Source of the DNA: Bacillota bacterium
Lineage (GTDB): Bacteria; Bacillota_A; Clostridia; Lachnospirales; Lachnospiraceae
Direction of reading: 5' to 3'
Length of the DNA stretch: 64,000 nucleotides
Assembly (NCBI GenBank): GCA_023443625.1
Contig: JAEZTQ010000005.1
Coordinates: forward strand, 124,001 to 188,000
Position 1 is the stretch's first letter, and every line of letters starts with the position of its first letter. The notes under the pieces are model-generated. The model was not told where the DNA came from. It did not search any database and saw only the letters and a program-made list of their open reading frames with translations. The translations under genes and the position numbers were made by a program. Of this stretch, positions 17,484 to 26,780 are shown in pieces.

Positions 17484-18962
17484 TTATATTATAATACATA
17501 TTAAGCCGCCATTACTGTCATTTATAATTCGCTGCATAGTATCCTGAAGCTTTAGCTGGCTTTCATCTGTTAATTTACTTATCTTGGTATTAATGCCTTC
17601 ATCGACTAATTGCCTTACTGTTTTTCCAAAAATATTTGTTTCCCAAATTCCTTCCGGATTCTCTTTCGCATTGGCATTAATATAGCCAATCAGATCCTTA
17701 GCCTGTTCCTCTGATCCAACAATTGGTGCTACTTCCGTCATTATATTTGCTTTAATCATATGGATCGACGGAGCAGAAGCTTTGATTTTCACCCCATATT
17801 TATTACCATGTTTCATAATCTCAGGCTCGTCAATTGATATTTCATCTTTTAAAGGTGAAACTATTCCATAACCCTTGGCTCTAACCTGATCTGTTGCATA
17901 AGATACTTTCTCAAACTCAGATTTCTTTGCAGCCAAGTCCTTTAAAGTAGCAATTAGCTGATACTCCCCTGAAATTGGAACGCCAATCAAATCACTAAGA
18001 ATCGTATAATAGTACATATCATCAAAATCAATATTAACCTGAACTGTGCCATCCTGCATATCTACTTTATCAACTTTGAAGCGTTTTACATATTTACTGT
18101 CTGTATTTAGATTCTGTGTTCTTGCATCCTTCACCTGTGTTAAATCATTGAATAAACTTTTTACTGATTGAAGCAAATCCTCCTTTAACCAATGATTGGC
18201 CGGAAGCATCTCAGCCCATTTGGGCATAAAGAAATTAACTTCAGTGATAGGAAATACCGACAGAATATTTTCCATAATTCTTGTAATGTCGTCTCTCTTT
18301 AACTGTTCTGCATTAACAGGCAGAACAGGTACATTATAACCCTGAGACATTTCTTCGGCAATTTTTAAGGTTTCTATAGAATAAGGTTTACTGGTGTTTA
18401 ATAAAACAATAAAGGGTTTACCTAAATGCTTTAATTCTTCTATTGTCCTGGCTTCAGGAGCCAGATAGCTGTTTCTTGGAATCTCTCCAAAGCTGCCGTC
18501 CGTCGTCACAACAATTCCTATTGTAGAATGGTCATTGATTACTTTTCTCGTCCCGATTTCAGCCGCCTGCGTAAAGGGAATCTCGTAGTCATACCAGGGA
18601 GTCTTGACCATTCTTTCATGCTGATCTTCAATATGTCCAGCTGCTCCATCAACCATATATCCTACGCAATCAATTAAGCGCAACTTCACCTTCGTCTCAT
18701 CATCAAAGGTAATTTCGGCAGCTTCCTTTGGTATAAACTTCGGCTCGGTAGTCATAATCGTCCTGCCGGCCGCAGCTTGAGGCAATTCATCAATCGCCCT
18801 CTCTCTGCTATAGACATCTTCTATACCCGGTATTACTAAAAGATCCATGAATCTCTTAATAAAAGTAGACTTTCCTGTTCTGACCGGCCCTACCACACCA
18901 ATGTATATTTCACCGCCTGTCCTAGCCTGAATATCATTATAAACATCAAACTGCCCTAACAT
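17484..18962 (-). CDS. spoIVA: Stage IV sporulation protein A (spore coat ATPase)
   Basis: 492 residues, the standard SpoIVA length. The N-terminal TRAFAC-like ATPase domain has Walker A GPVRTGKST (residues 25-33), followed by the SpoIVA-specific VYSRERAIDELPQAAAGRTI and TEPKFIP, and LIDCVGY as the switch-II region. The C-terminus ends IINDSNGGLICIII; the last residues anchor the protein to the forespore through SpoVM. It hydrolyses ATP to polymerise the spore-coat base layer. The ribosome site AAGGAGGTTGC precedes the ATG. A sigma-E -10-like word (CATAGAAT) lies upstream without a properly spaced -35. The gene is a strong sign of endospore formation. Confidence 0.97.
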   Translation of the reverse strand: MLGQFDVYNDIQARTGGEIYIGVVGPVRTGKSTFIKRFMDLLVIPGIEDVYSRERAIDELPQAAAGRTIMTTEPKFIPKEAAEITFDDETKVKLRLIDCVGYMVDGAAGHIEDQHERMVKTPWYDYEIPFTQAAEIGTRKVINDHSTIGIVVTTDGSFGEIPRNSYLAPEARTIEELKHLGKPFIVLLNTSKPYSIETLKIAEEMSQGYNVPVLPVNAEQLKRDDITRIMENILSVFPITEVNFFMPKWAEMLPANHWLKEDLLQSVKSLFNDLTQVKDARTQNLNTDSKYVKRFKVDKVDMQDGTVQVNIDFDDMYYYTILSDLIGVPISGEYQLIATLKDLAAKKSEFEKVSYATDQVRAKGYGIVSPLKDEISIDEPEIMKHGNKYGVKIKASAPSIHMIKANIMTEVAPIVGSEEQAKDLIGYINANAKENPEGIWETNIFGKTVRQLVDEGINTKISKLTDESQLKLQDTMQRIINDSNGGLICIII

Positions 18963-19082
18963 ATAGCAACCTCCTTATGGTTATAGTTAAAGATATGCAG
19001 GGCATTTTCATTCTATGATATTAGATAAAAGTAAAAAATGACAAGCGATAAAATATTATCCGTGATTAATAGATAAAATCAT

Positions 19083-19148
19083 AAATACCCTGTATATATA
19101 ACACTCAGTCTTGATTTATGTTATATAACAGGGTATTTGTATATAGAA
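19083..19148 (-). terminator. Long hairpin terminator of the inositol-phosphatase-like gene
   Basis: Arms at 19083-19103 and 19129-19148 pair over about 20 bp with a single bulge and carry the ACCCTGT / ACAGGGT core. On the minus strand TATTTATGATTTT follows. It lies 13 bases after the stop codon. Confidence 0.75.
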
Positions 19149-19160
19149 AAAGAAGCTATA

Positions 19161-19919
19161 TTATAGTTGAAAATACTCCTTATATGCTTTTGGAGCTGCA
19201 GCTATTACAGGGCAGGGCGATAAATAGGGAAGTTCTTTTTGGTCCATTGTACTAATACATCCTCCTGCTTCCATAAGTACCAGGGAAGCTCCTGCATAAT
19301 CCCAGGGTGATAAAAGTAATTCAAAGTATAGAGCACAGCGGCTTGCTGCCACATAACAGATATCGAGAGCCGCTGACCCACTTCTTCTAATGTCCAAGGA
19401 ATTATTATACAATTTTTGTATTATTTGGAAGGTTTCCTCTGATTTTTCTCTATAATATGGGCATGTACCAAAATTAACAATACCATCTTTTAAGCTAACA
19501 TCATTAATAAGCAGCCTTCTGCCATTAAGAAATGCTCCCTTTCCCTTCTCAGCATAAAAAAGTTCATTCATATAGGGATTATATACTACACCCATATATA
19601 TCTCCTCATGATGTAATACCCCCACAGAAATGCAACTGTGCCTGTAGTCAAAGATAAAATTGGTCGTGCCGTCTATAGGGTCAATAATAAAGCAGTATTC
19701 TGCCTTAACCTTTTCCCTCTTCTCATCTTCTTCCCCAATGAAAGCAGCTTTTGGAAATACTTTTTTCAATTCCTGGTACAGGAAATTTTGAACCTCTACA
19801 TCATATTTTGTAACAAAGTTGGCTCTGCCTTCTTTACTTTCCACCCCATCCTGAATATGATGGGCAGAAAGAATAATCTCCCCTGCTGCTATAACTACTT
19901 TCTTAATCTCTTCTAGCAT
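19161..19919 (-). CDS. Inositol monophosphatase family protein
   Basis: 252 residues. Both Mg2+ motifs are present: FIGEEDE with IDPIDGTTNFIFDYRHS (about residues 66-98) and the C-terminal SPWDYAGASLVLMEAGG (about 206-222). Together they define the IMPase/SuhB/FBPase superfamily. Length is typical for SuhB-like enzymes, which dephosphorylate inositol-1-phosphate or related sugar and nucleotide phosphates. The substrate cannot be read from the sequence. It is followed by a strong terminator and lies 29 bases after the upstream lipoprotein gene, so the two are probably co-transcribed. Confidence 0.9.
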   Translation of the reverse strand: MLEEIKKVVIAAGEIILSAHHIQDGVESKEGRANFVTKYDVEVQNFLYQELKKVFPKAAFIGEEDEKREKVKAEYCFIIDPIDGTTNFIFDYRHSCISVGVLHHEEIYMGVVYNPYMNELFYAEKGKGAFLNGRRLLINDVSLKDGIVNFGTCPYYREKSEETFQIIQKLYNNSLDIRRSGSAALDICYVAASRCALYFELLLSPWDYAGASLVLMEAGGCISTMDQKELPYLSPCPVIAAAPKAYKEYFQL

Positions 19920-19948
19920 CCTTATCCTCCGCTTTGTTCTTTATTTTA

Positions 19949-20641
19949 TTACTCTTTAATCTCAATGCTTTCTGTAATTATTTCATCGCCTTCAATTAAA
20001 TCAAAGGATATATGGTTATCCTGTTCCCATATAAGATTTGCAATGGTTTTTCCTTTGGGCGCTTGATATAGCATCTCATCTTCATAGTTCTTTATCATTG
20101 GAAAAGTACCTTTTCTTGTAAAGTGTGGTTCTGGTACTATATATATCAAAGTTGCTATATCATTCTCCTTCCAGATAAAGTCCCTACCATACTTCTCAAG
20201 AATAATCTTATCCCTATCTAGATCATAGATTAAAAGACACTCCAAGGAGGGATTAACATGTCCTATCACCACTAACTGTTGAGGATCAAGCCAGAATAAA
20301 TCCTCAACAGAGGTTATTAAGCCCAGGCTGTCACTGACTTTAATCTTTTTCTCATATTCATCAATAATAACTTCTCCAATATTCTCCGGATTAACATGTG
20401 CCTCTGGTCCATCCTCAAAATTCTCATTCACCTGGTATTCATCTCTTGTTTCCACTTTTGCAAAGCTGGAGGAATCTTCTTTCATGGATACCCTTTCTTC
20501 CCTGCCAGTAATTGCCCCTGCTTCTTCCTCTTGTATTTTCTTACTGTTATTTTCTGCAGGTAAAATAACATTCTTCTCATTACATCCTGTCATCACTTGT
20601 AATAATATCAAACTCAATATAAGGATAGAAATTTTCCTCAT
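19949..20641 (-). CDS. Lipoprotein of unknown function
   Basis: 230 residues from the ATG at 20641, five bases after GGAGG (20647-20651). Reading from further upstream would bury the signal peptide. The N-terminus MRKISILILSLILLQVMTGC is a clear lipoprotein signal with the lipidated Cys at residue 20. A charged, Glu/Asn-rich linker of about 60 residues follows. The C-terminal region (SVEDLFWLDPQQLVVIGHVN ... LLIYDLDRDKII) alternates hydrophobic strands like a beta-propeller blade or small extracytoplasmic beta domain. I do not recognise a named family. It precedes the inositol-phosphatase-like gene by 29 bases. Confidence 0.75.
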   Translation of the reverse strand: MRKISILILSLILLQVMTGCNEKNVILPAENNSKKIQEEEAGAITGREERVSMKEDSSSFAKVETRDEYQVNENFEDGPEAHVNPENIGEVIIDEYEKKIKVSDSLGLITSVEDLFWLDPQQLVVIGHVNPSLECLLIYDLDRDKIILEKYGRDFIWKENDIATLIYIVPEPHFTRKGTFPMIKNYEDEMLYQAPKGKTIANLIWEQDNHISFDLIEGDEIITESIEIKE

Positions 20642-20844
20642 TATTACCTCCATCTGCCCCTTAGGCGGTATAAATATATACTTGTACATAATTGTCCTAT
20701 ACATAGCTACTTCAGAATAGTAAAGACCATCTAAGTATATATTCATTATTAGGTATTATTTAGTAAATTATGTAATGTATTGAATTTAATATGTGGTAAG
20801 TAATGAATTAACTTATTCTATAGTTATTTGTAAAACTACAGGAT

Positions 20845-20906
20845 ATGAGGGAGTCTCATCCTCACCATGGAAAAAATTCTCATTGGCAAGGATAATACTC
20901 CCTCAT
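20845..20906 (-). terminator. Extended hairpin downstream of gpsA
   Basis: ATGAGGGAGT pairs with ACTCCCTCAT (10 bp). Inside, ATCCT pairs with AGGAT and CCA(A)TG with CATGG, giving a 62-base stacked hairpin 31 bases after the gpsA stop. No T run follows, so it may be a processing or stability element rather than a plain terminator. Confidence 0.5.
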
Positions 20907-20936
20907 GATCTATCTCAGATTGTAATCAATCTAATT

Positions 20937-21947
20937 CTAATCCCATTCTAGGGATCGATATTCACTTCTTTTATCCCTCATGAGCAGATCGGATAAGGCT
21001 TCCCGTGGGGACTTGCCTTCAAACAATACCATATTAATCTGCTCTACAATGGGCATTTCTACTTCATTTCTACTAGCAAGGGCCAATGCAGCTTTGGCAG
21101 AATTAACCCCTTCTACCACCTGATTTACCTGTTTCATAGCCTCTTCCATAGACATACCCTGTCCAATTAAATTACCTGCATTCCAATTACGGCTATGCTT
21201 ACTGGTACAGGTTACAAATAAATCTCCAAAGCCTGATAAACCTGAGAAGGTCTCTATCTTGCCACCCAGCTTTATACCAAGACGACTAATCTCTGCCATA
21301 CCTCTTGTCATTAAAGCTGCTTTTGTATTATCTCCATATCCTAAACCATCCACAACACCAGCAGCTAAGGCAATGACATTTTTAAGAGATCCGCCAAGTT
21401 CAATGCCGATAATATCAGGACTTGTATAAACACGAAACATATCTGTCATAAAGATGTCCTGTATAAATTTGGCTGTTTCCTTGGTTTCTGCACCCACAAC
21501 GATTGTAGTAGGTATGCCCCTGCTAACCTCTTCTGCATGACTGGGACCTGATAGGACTGCTATATCAGCCTGGGGTATCTCTTCCTTAATAACTTCGGAT
21601 AAAGTGTAAAGTGTACCATCTTCAATTCCTTTGGATACATTGACTAAAATCTGTCCCTCTTTAATATAGGGCTTGGCACTATGAGCAGTTGCACGAATAT
21701 AAGGAGATGCTACAGACAATACAATTAAGTCTTTGTCCTTACAAGCTTCCTCTAGATCAAGGGTTATACCTACCTCCTCAGGAAGCTGTGCCCCTGGTAG
21801 ATTTTTCATTGCTTTTCTATTATTATTTAACGCGTGAGCTTCATTTTCAATTTTAGTCCAAATAGTTACATCATGACCTTTACCTGCAAGTAGAATTGCC
21901 AGTGCACAACCCCAGGTTCCGGCTCCTAAAACACCAATCTTACTCAT
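20937..21947 (-). CDS. gpsA: NAD(P)-dependent glycerol-3-phosphate dehydrogenase
   Basis: 336 residues from the ATG at 21947, which has AAAGGAGGAG just upstream; a start 24 bases earlier lacks a site. The N-terminal Rossmann motif GVLGAGTWGCALA and the conserved VSKGIE, LSGPSHAEEV, GGSLKNVIALAAG and TRGMAEI segments are diagnostic of GpsA. It reduces dihydroxyacetone phosphate to sn-glycerol-3-phosphate, the backbone of membrane phospholipids. PlsY, the enzyme that acylates that product, is encoded 24 bases upstream, with der before it. The three form the conserved clostridial der-plsY-gpsA block. Confidence 0.97.
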   Translation of the reverse strand: MSKIGVLGAGTWGCALAILLAGKGHDVTIWTKIENEAHALNNNRKAMKNLPGAQLPEEVGITLDLEEACKDKDLIVLSVASPYIRATAHSAKPYIKEGQILVNVSKGIEDGTLYTLSEVIKEEIPQADIAVLSGPSHAEEVSRGIPTTIVVGAETKETAKFIQDIFMTDMFRVYTSPDIIGIELGGSLKNVIALAAGVVDGLGYGDNTKAALMTRGMAEISRLGIKLGGKIETFSGLSGFGDLFVTCTSKHSRNWNAGNLIGQGMSMEEAMKQVNQVVEGVNSAKAALALASRNEVEMPIVEQINMVLFEGKSPREALSDLLMRDKRSEYRSLEWD

Positions 21948-21971
21948 AAGCTCCTCCTTTACCTTATGCAT

Positions 21972-22598
21972 TTATTTATTTTCGATTTTTACTCTATGTC
22001 CGATTTTATTCTCAGTACCATTTAATAAGCGTTTTATATTAGACTTGTGTTTAATAAAAGCTAATATCATAAATAGTAATGCCACAATCAACATATGTAT
22101 TTCTCCAGGGTGAGTAATCACAATCCATATGGGAAAGAAAACTGCTACAAACAAAGAACCCAGGGAAACATATCTTGTAATTGCTACAATCAGAACAAAT
22201 AAGGGTAAGGCGATTGGAATGATCAAGGGATCAAAAGCTGCCATAGCTCCACCCGTCGCAGCAATTCCCTTTCCTCCCTTAAATTTCAACCATACAGGAT
22301 AATTATGACCCATTACAACTCCCAGTCCTGTATATAAAGAAAGTAATTCTACACTATCATAATCTGCAAATAGTAAAAATCTTACGAGGAGAATGGCTAT
22401 CACTGCCTTAAGAGCATCACCCAATAAGGTGATTGCTCCTGCCTTCGCTCCCAGGGTACGCAAGGCATTGGTCATCCCAATATTGCCGCTCCCATATTGT
22501 CTGATATCTACTTTATTTATCTTTCCAACAAAATAGCCTGTTGAAAAACAACCGAATAAATAACCCAACAGTAAACACAGTATGATTTTAAGAAGCAT
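21972..22598 (-). CDS. plsY: Glycerol-3-phosphate acyltransferase PlsY
   Basis: 208 residues with about five hydrophobic segments. Conserved motifs are FGCFSTGYFVGK, QYGSGNIGMTNALRTLG (active-site loop), GHNYPVWLKFKGGKGIAATGG and a basic C-terminus. It transfers acyl groups from acyl-phosphate to glycerol-3-phosphate in the membrane. PlsX, which makes the acyl-phosphate, is encoded at 55026-56036. The start follows the der stop directly, indicating a tight operon with der and gpsA. Confidence 0.96.
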   Translation of the reverse strand: MLLKIILCLLLGYLFGCFSTGYFVGKINKVDIRQYGSGNIGMTNALRTLGAKAGAITLLGDALKAVIAILLVRFLLFADYDSVELLSLYTGLGVVMGHNYPVWLKFKGGKGIAATGGAMAAFDPLIIPIALPLFVLIVAITRYVSLGSLFVAVFFPIWIVITHPGEIHMLIVALLFMILAFIKHKSNIKRLLNGTENKIGHRVKIENK

Positions 22599-23924
22599 TT
22601 ATGCGTTCTCCTTTCGCTCCCTAATAATAAACTTTAATGGCGTTCCCACAAATCCGAAGGCCTCTCTAACTTTATTTTCAATATATCGGGTGTAGGAATA
22701 ATGCATCAATTCCTTGTCATTAACAAAGATTACAAAGCATGGTGGTTTCACCGAGACTTGTGTAATATAAAATAACTTCAATCGTTTGCCCTTGTCTGAG
22801 GGTGGCTGCTGTAAGGCAGTTGCTTCCATCATTATTTCATTTAATACTCCGGTTGCAATACGTAGATTTTGATTTTGAATAATCACTTCAATCGTCTCAA
22901 AAAGTCTATGGAGTCTTTGTCCTGTTTCTGCTGATAAGAAGAGAATTTCAGCATAGGGCATAAAGGATAGAATTGTTTTAATATCCTCGGTATATTCCTT
23001 AACCGTCTTATTATTCTTCTCAATAAGATCCCATTTATTAACGCAAATAACCATTCCCTTGCCTCTGTCATGGGCTATACCTGCTATCTTGGCATCCTGT
23101 TCCGTAACACCTTCTGTTGCATCAATGACCAGTACCACAACATCCGCACGCTCCACAGCACTTACGGTACGGATGATACTAAAACGCTCCAGTTCTTCTT
23201 TAATTTTGCTTTTTCTTCGAAGACCAGCTGTATCAATTAATATATATTCTTTTCCATTTCTACGAATCGGTGTATCAATAGCATCTCTGGTGGTACCTGC
23301 TATATCAGAAACGATGACTCTATTTTCACCTACTAACTTATTAACTATGGAAGATTTACCCACATTAGGCTTTCCAACAATGGCTACTCGCGGACGCTCA
23401 TCTACGCTTTCTTCTGTTTTACCATGGGTAAAATGCTTTACAACCTCGTCCAGCATCTCTCCAAAGCCTAGCTTACCGGAAGCAGATATGGGAAAGGGTT
23501 CGCCTATACCTAGATTATAAAATTCATAAACATCGGGCATAAGCTTTTCAAAACTATCTACTTTATTGACCACAAGAACTATGGGTTTGCTCGAACGTCT
23601 TAACATATCAGCTACTTTTGAATCTGCATCTACCAGTCCCTGTCTCACATCAACAAGAAAAACAATAACATCTGCCGTATCAATGGCAATCTGGGCCTGT
23701 TCCCTCATATAGGATAACATTAAATCCTTGCTGTCCGGCTCAATACCTCCCGTATCTATCATGGTAAATTGTGAATTAAGCCAAGTAACGTCAGCATAAA
23801 TACGGTCTCTGGTTACACCTGGATAGTCTTTTACAATGGAAATACGTTCTCCAGCTAACGCATTAAATAATGTGGATTTTCCTACATTTGGCCTGCCTAC
23901 AATGGCTACTATGGGTCTACTCAT
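22599..23924 (-). CDS. der: Ribosome-associated double GTPase Der (EngA)
   Basis: 441 residues with tandem GTPase domains and a C-terminal KH-like domain, the normal Der layout. The first domain has GRPNVGKST (about 8-16) with NKVD; the second has GKPNVGKSS (about 183-191) with NKWD. The C-terminal domain (about 350-441) includes HYSYTRYIENKVREAFGFVGTPL. Der is essential for late 50S assembly. The plsY and gpsA genes follow without a gap. Upstream, a hairpin separates it from the DUF512 gene. Confidence 0.97.
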   Translation of the reverse strand: MSRPIVAIVGRPNVGKSTLFNALAGERISIVKDYPGVTRDRIYADVTWLNSQFTMIDTGGIEPDSKDLMLSYMREQAQIAIDTADVIVFLVDVRQGLVDADSKVADMLRRSSKPIVLVVNKVDSFEKLMPDVYEFYNLGIGEPFPISASGKLGFGEMLDEVVKHFTHGKTEESVDERPRVAIVGKPNVGKSSIVNKLVGENRVIVSDIAGTTRDAIDTPIRRNGKEYILIDTAGLRRKSKIKEELERFSIIRTVSAVERADVVVLVIDATEGVTEQDAKIAGIAHDRGKGMVICVNKWDLIEKNNKTVKEYTEDIKTILSFMPYAEILFLSAETGQRLHRLFETIEVIIQNQNLRIATGVLNEIMMEATALQQPPSDKGKRLKLFYITQVSVKPPCFVIFVNDKELMHYSYTRYIENKVREAFGFVGTPLKFIIRERKENA

Positions 23925-23991
23925 CTAATACCTCCAAAAATCTATAACATAATATTGATGAATATTCATTATCAATATTATATAAAACATG

Positions 23992-24028
23992 CTTCATCTT
24001 CGTCACAACATTAAAATAAACGAAGAAG
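23992..24028 (-). terminator. Probable terminator after the DUF512 gene
   Basis: On the minus strand CTTCTTCGT pairs with ACGAAGATGAAG (2-base bulge), followed by CATGTTTTATATAAT. It starts seven bases after the stop. A second AT-rich 11-bp inverted repeat follows (23949-23959 / 23971-23981). Confidence 0.55.
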
Positions 24029-24034
24029 TATTCC

Positions 24035-25351
24035 TTACATTATAATGGAATCAATGAAGGACTTTCCATCTGATTGTACAATACGTATATTGGTTTGTAA
24101 AGCATTTTCCATCTCTTCTACAGTGACATCATCCAGTAGTACCCTTTCACCTGCTCTTAATAATACCTCAGGTAATAAGAGAGAATCACCTAGTTTCTTA
24201 TCCTTAAGCTGAGTGATGATGTCTCCTCCCGTCAGTAAGCCTGCAACCGTGATTTGGGTTCCAAAGAATTGATTTTCTATTTGGTATACTTCCACCTTAA
24301 TATTTGGGAATTTTTCCATAATCTTTTCAGTTAAGGAACGTATTACAGGTGCTGCCAGCTCCCCTGTGGCAATTGTAATATTTCTTTCTCGTAAATCGCC
24401 TGAAAGCTTAACATAACCCTCATCAAATTCCTTCTGTAAGGAGCGAATTAAGCCTACTCCATTCTCAATCTGTGGATATCCTTCATAGGCCTCTTCACTA
24501 GGAATTGGCAGTCCTGCTTTTAAGTACCATTCATCACTTGCATAGATAAAGCGTGTCCCATAATGGGCTAAAAATATATTCTGCCATCTATGAATCTGCT
24601 CAAGAACAAACTGGGAATCTTCCTTAGTAAAACTCTCAAGCTTTTCAAGACCTTCCCGGAATTTCGTAAGCCCAACAGGAACAACGGATACACTTTCCAT
24701 CTCAGGTAGATAAGCCCCTAAATCATGTATGGTCTTCTCTAACTCTTCCTTATCATTCCAGTCTTTACATAGGACAATTTGGCCATTCATGACGATGCCT
24801 GCGTCCTTTAATTTTTTAAGTTTTTGCAGTGAATTTCCCGCAAAACGGTTATGAAGCATTCTGCAACGAAGTTCCTCCTTGGTGGTATGCACTGAGATAT
24901 TAATGGGCGACAGTTTATAAAATATTATTCGATCTACTTCATCATCACTTAAATTCGTCAGTGTGATATAATTGCCTTGAAGAAAGGACAGCCTAGCATC
25001 ATCATCTTTAAAATACAGAGTATCTCTCATTCCGGGAGGCATCTGGTCGATAAAACAGAAAATACATTTATTCTTACAGGACCGATATTCATCCATCAAT
25101 CCTTCTTCAAATTCAATCCCTAAATCCTCATCATAGTCCTTCTCAATCTCCAGTTCCCATTCCTCACCATCTGGTTTCTTAACCAAAACAGTTAAATACT
25201 CATCCTTAACCAGGTAATGATAATCAAGAACATCCTTGATCTGCGTACCATTGATGGAAATTAGCTCATCCCCTGGTGATAGCTCTAATTCCTCAGCAAT
25301 ACTTCCTGCTTCTACCTCTTTAATAATGTGCGCTTTTTTCTTCATCAACAT
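24035..25351 (-). CDS. DUF512 family iron-sulfur protein with PDZ-like N-terminus
   Basis: 438 residues. An N-terminal PDZ-like domain (about 1-70, IAEELELSPGDELISINGTQIKD) is followed by a cysteine cluster CKNKCIFCFIDQMPPGMR (about 92-109). Its CX3CX2C spacing matches radical-SAM proteins. The C-terminal half (about 220-435) is the DUF512 domain, with GNSLQKLK before it and GELAAP and ITVAGLLTGGDI within it. The family is widespread in Clostridia, often beside der, and its reaction is not established to my knowledge. A [4Fe-4S] cluster and SAM cleavage are inferred from the cysteines. Confidence 0.9.
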   Translation of the reverse strand: MLMKKKAHIIKEVEAGSIAEELELSPGDELISINGTQIKDVLDYHYLVKDEYLTVLVKKPDGEEWELEIEKDYDEDLGIEFEEGLMDEYRSCKNKCIFCFIDQMPPGMRDTLYFKDDDARLSFLQGNYITLTNLSDDEVDRIIFYKLSPINISVHTTKEELRCRMLHNRFAGNSLQKLKKLKDAGIVMNGQIVLCKDWNDKEELEKTIHDLGAYLPEMESVSVVPVGLTKFREGLEKLESFTKEDSQFVLEQIHRWQNIFLAHYGTRFIYASDEWYLKAGLPIPSEEAYEGYPQIENGVGLIRSLQKEFDEGYVKLSGDLRERNITIATGELAAPVIRSLTEKIMEKFPNIKVEVYQIENQFFGTQITVAGLLTGGDIITQLKDKKLGDSLLLPEVLLRAGERVLLDDVTVEEMENALQTNIRIVQSDGKSFIDSIIM

Positions 25352-25428
25352 ACACCAAACTCTCTATCATTAATCTAATATTTTTAATTATTTATATTCC
25401 CTATTAACTTGCTATAATCTTCTATGAT

Positions 25429-26277
25429 TTATTCAGCAATTGCAAGAAATGCAGCTAAATTCCCTCGTTTTCCTTCTGTTTTACGGTGTGAAAATAATAA
25501 ATCACTATTACAGCAAGTACAAACATCACTAATATGAATATTCTCTGGATTTAAGCCCGCTTCAGCTAATACTGTATGGTTTGCAGCCCACAAATCACAT
25601 AAGAATTTACCATTCTCCTTTGCCCTAAGAATTCCTGTCTCCCAGTTCATAGGAAAGGCATTTTTAAACTCTGTAGCTACCTCATCACCAATTTCATAAC
25701 AATCACGACATATGGATGGTCCAATTACTGCAATAATATCCGTAGGGTCAGATCCAAAGCTATTTTTCATTTCTTCTACCGTTACCTTGCCTATTCTTTT
25801 CACCGTTCCTCTCCAACCAGAATGTGATAAAGCAATAACTTTTTTCTTTGGATCAACAAAGTAGAGGGGAACACAATCTGCATATTTTGTAACCAGGGTG
25901 ATATCTTTTTTATTTGTTATCAATCCGTCAATTTCTTCATAATCAGCTGGTATGTATAACCCTTTTCCACGGTCCTTCTCTTCTACAATACGAATATTAG
26001 TTTTGTGTACTTGTTTAGAAATGACAAAAGACTTTGGGTCCACTCCTAAACTTTTTGCAATTCTATTATAATTCTCTTTTATATTCGCAGGGTCGTCCTG
26101 ATAGGGACTGGTATCAGCACCAAAATTCATGGATGAAAAGATACCGCTGCTTACACCACCTAACCTAGTGGAAAAGCCATGCCGTATAAAAGAAAATCGA
26201 GACAGAGCAGGAAATGAAATATAGGGAACCTCCATTGTCATATGGATCTGCGCTGAGGTATTATTTTCAAAAGTCAT
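25429..26277 (-). CDS. pgeF: PgeF/YfiH family peptidoglycan-editing / purine nucleoside phosphorylase-like protein
   Basis: 282 residues of the multicopper-oxidase-like laccase-domain family. Metal and active-site motifs are visible: FSTRLGGVSSG, KQVHKTNI, ADCVPLYF, ALSHSGWRGT and IGPSIC. The C-terminal DVCTCCNSDLLFSHRKTEGKRGN completes the pocket. Members have been assigned adenosine/inosine phosphorolysis activity and, in E. coli, peptidoglycan editing. Which applies here is unknown. It lies in a conserved housekeeping string between yraN and the DUF512 gene. Confidence 0.92.
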   Translation of the reverse strand: MTFENNTSAQIHMTMEVPYISFPALSRFSFIRHGFSTRLGGVSSGIFSSMNFGADTSPYQDDPANIKENYNRIAKSLGVDPKSFVISKQVHKTNIRIVEEKDRGKGLYIPADYEEIDGLITNKKDITLVTKYADCVPLYFVDPKKKVIALSHSGWRGTVKRIGKVTVEEMKNSFGSDPTDIIAVIGPSICRDCYEIGDEVATEFKNAFPMNWETGILRAKENGKFLCDLWAANHTVLAEAGLNPENIHISDVCTCCNSDLLFSHRKTEGKRGNLAAFLAIAE

Positions 26278-26336
26278 AATATCAAGCCTTTCATTTATGT
26301 TAATTTAATAAGTCATAGAGTTATCCTTGAGGTACA

Positions 26337-26711
26337 TCATAGTCCATCAAAGGCATTTTTAATAAGTGATATCTCATGCTCAAGTATTACCACTACATCA
26401 AAACGACAGGGGGTATTTTGGGGCAGCTTATGTAGCAGCATATAAAACTGGGCTGTTCTAGTTATTCTGCGGATCTTATTTAAGTTTATGGCTTCCGCTG
26501 GATATCCCTTTGTCATGCCTGAACGGTATTTAACCTCAATAAAACATAGATATCCCTCATTTCTTGCAATAAGGTCAATCTCTCCAATCCTGCAACGAAA
26601 ATTCTTTGCAAGTATTTGATAACCCTTTTCAAGAAGATATTCCTTTGCTTTCTCTTCATATATACTACCAACAGCCCTGTTATTCATTGTAATTACCATG
26701 TCTTTCTTCAA
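26337..26711 (-). CDS. YraN/UPF0102 family nuclease-fold protein
   Basis: 124 residues from a TTG at 26711; starting at the ATG eight codons later (MNNRAVG) gives 116 residues, closer to the usual family start. I cannot decide because neither has a strong ribosome site. The endonuclease-like fold shows in GEIDLIARNEG, FIEVKYRSG and the N-terminal AKEYLLEKGY helix. The D-E-K arrangement resembles Holliday-junction resolvase-like PD-(D/E)XK enzymes. The cellular role is unknown. It sits after the FlhB-like gene and near rnhB, a common Firmicute arrangement. Confidence 0.88.
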   Translation of the reverse strand: MKKDMVITMNNRAVGSIYEEKAKEYLLEKGYQILAKNFRCRIGEIDLIARNEGYLCFIEVKYRSGMTKGYPAEAINLNKIRRITRTAQFYMLLHKLPQNTPCRFDVVVILEHEISLIKNAFDGL

Positions 26712-26780
26712 AGCCTGGGAATTAATCCTTCGTATTTTAGTTTCCTTAATTTCAAATTATTTGGCAACACGAAAGTCTTC

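Noticed and set aside
18963..19040. Sigma-E promoter of spoIVA
   Set aside because: A good -10-like word (CATAGAAT) is present, but no matching -35 lies at 13-15 bases.
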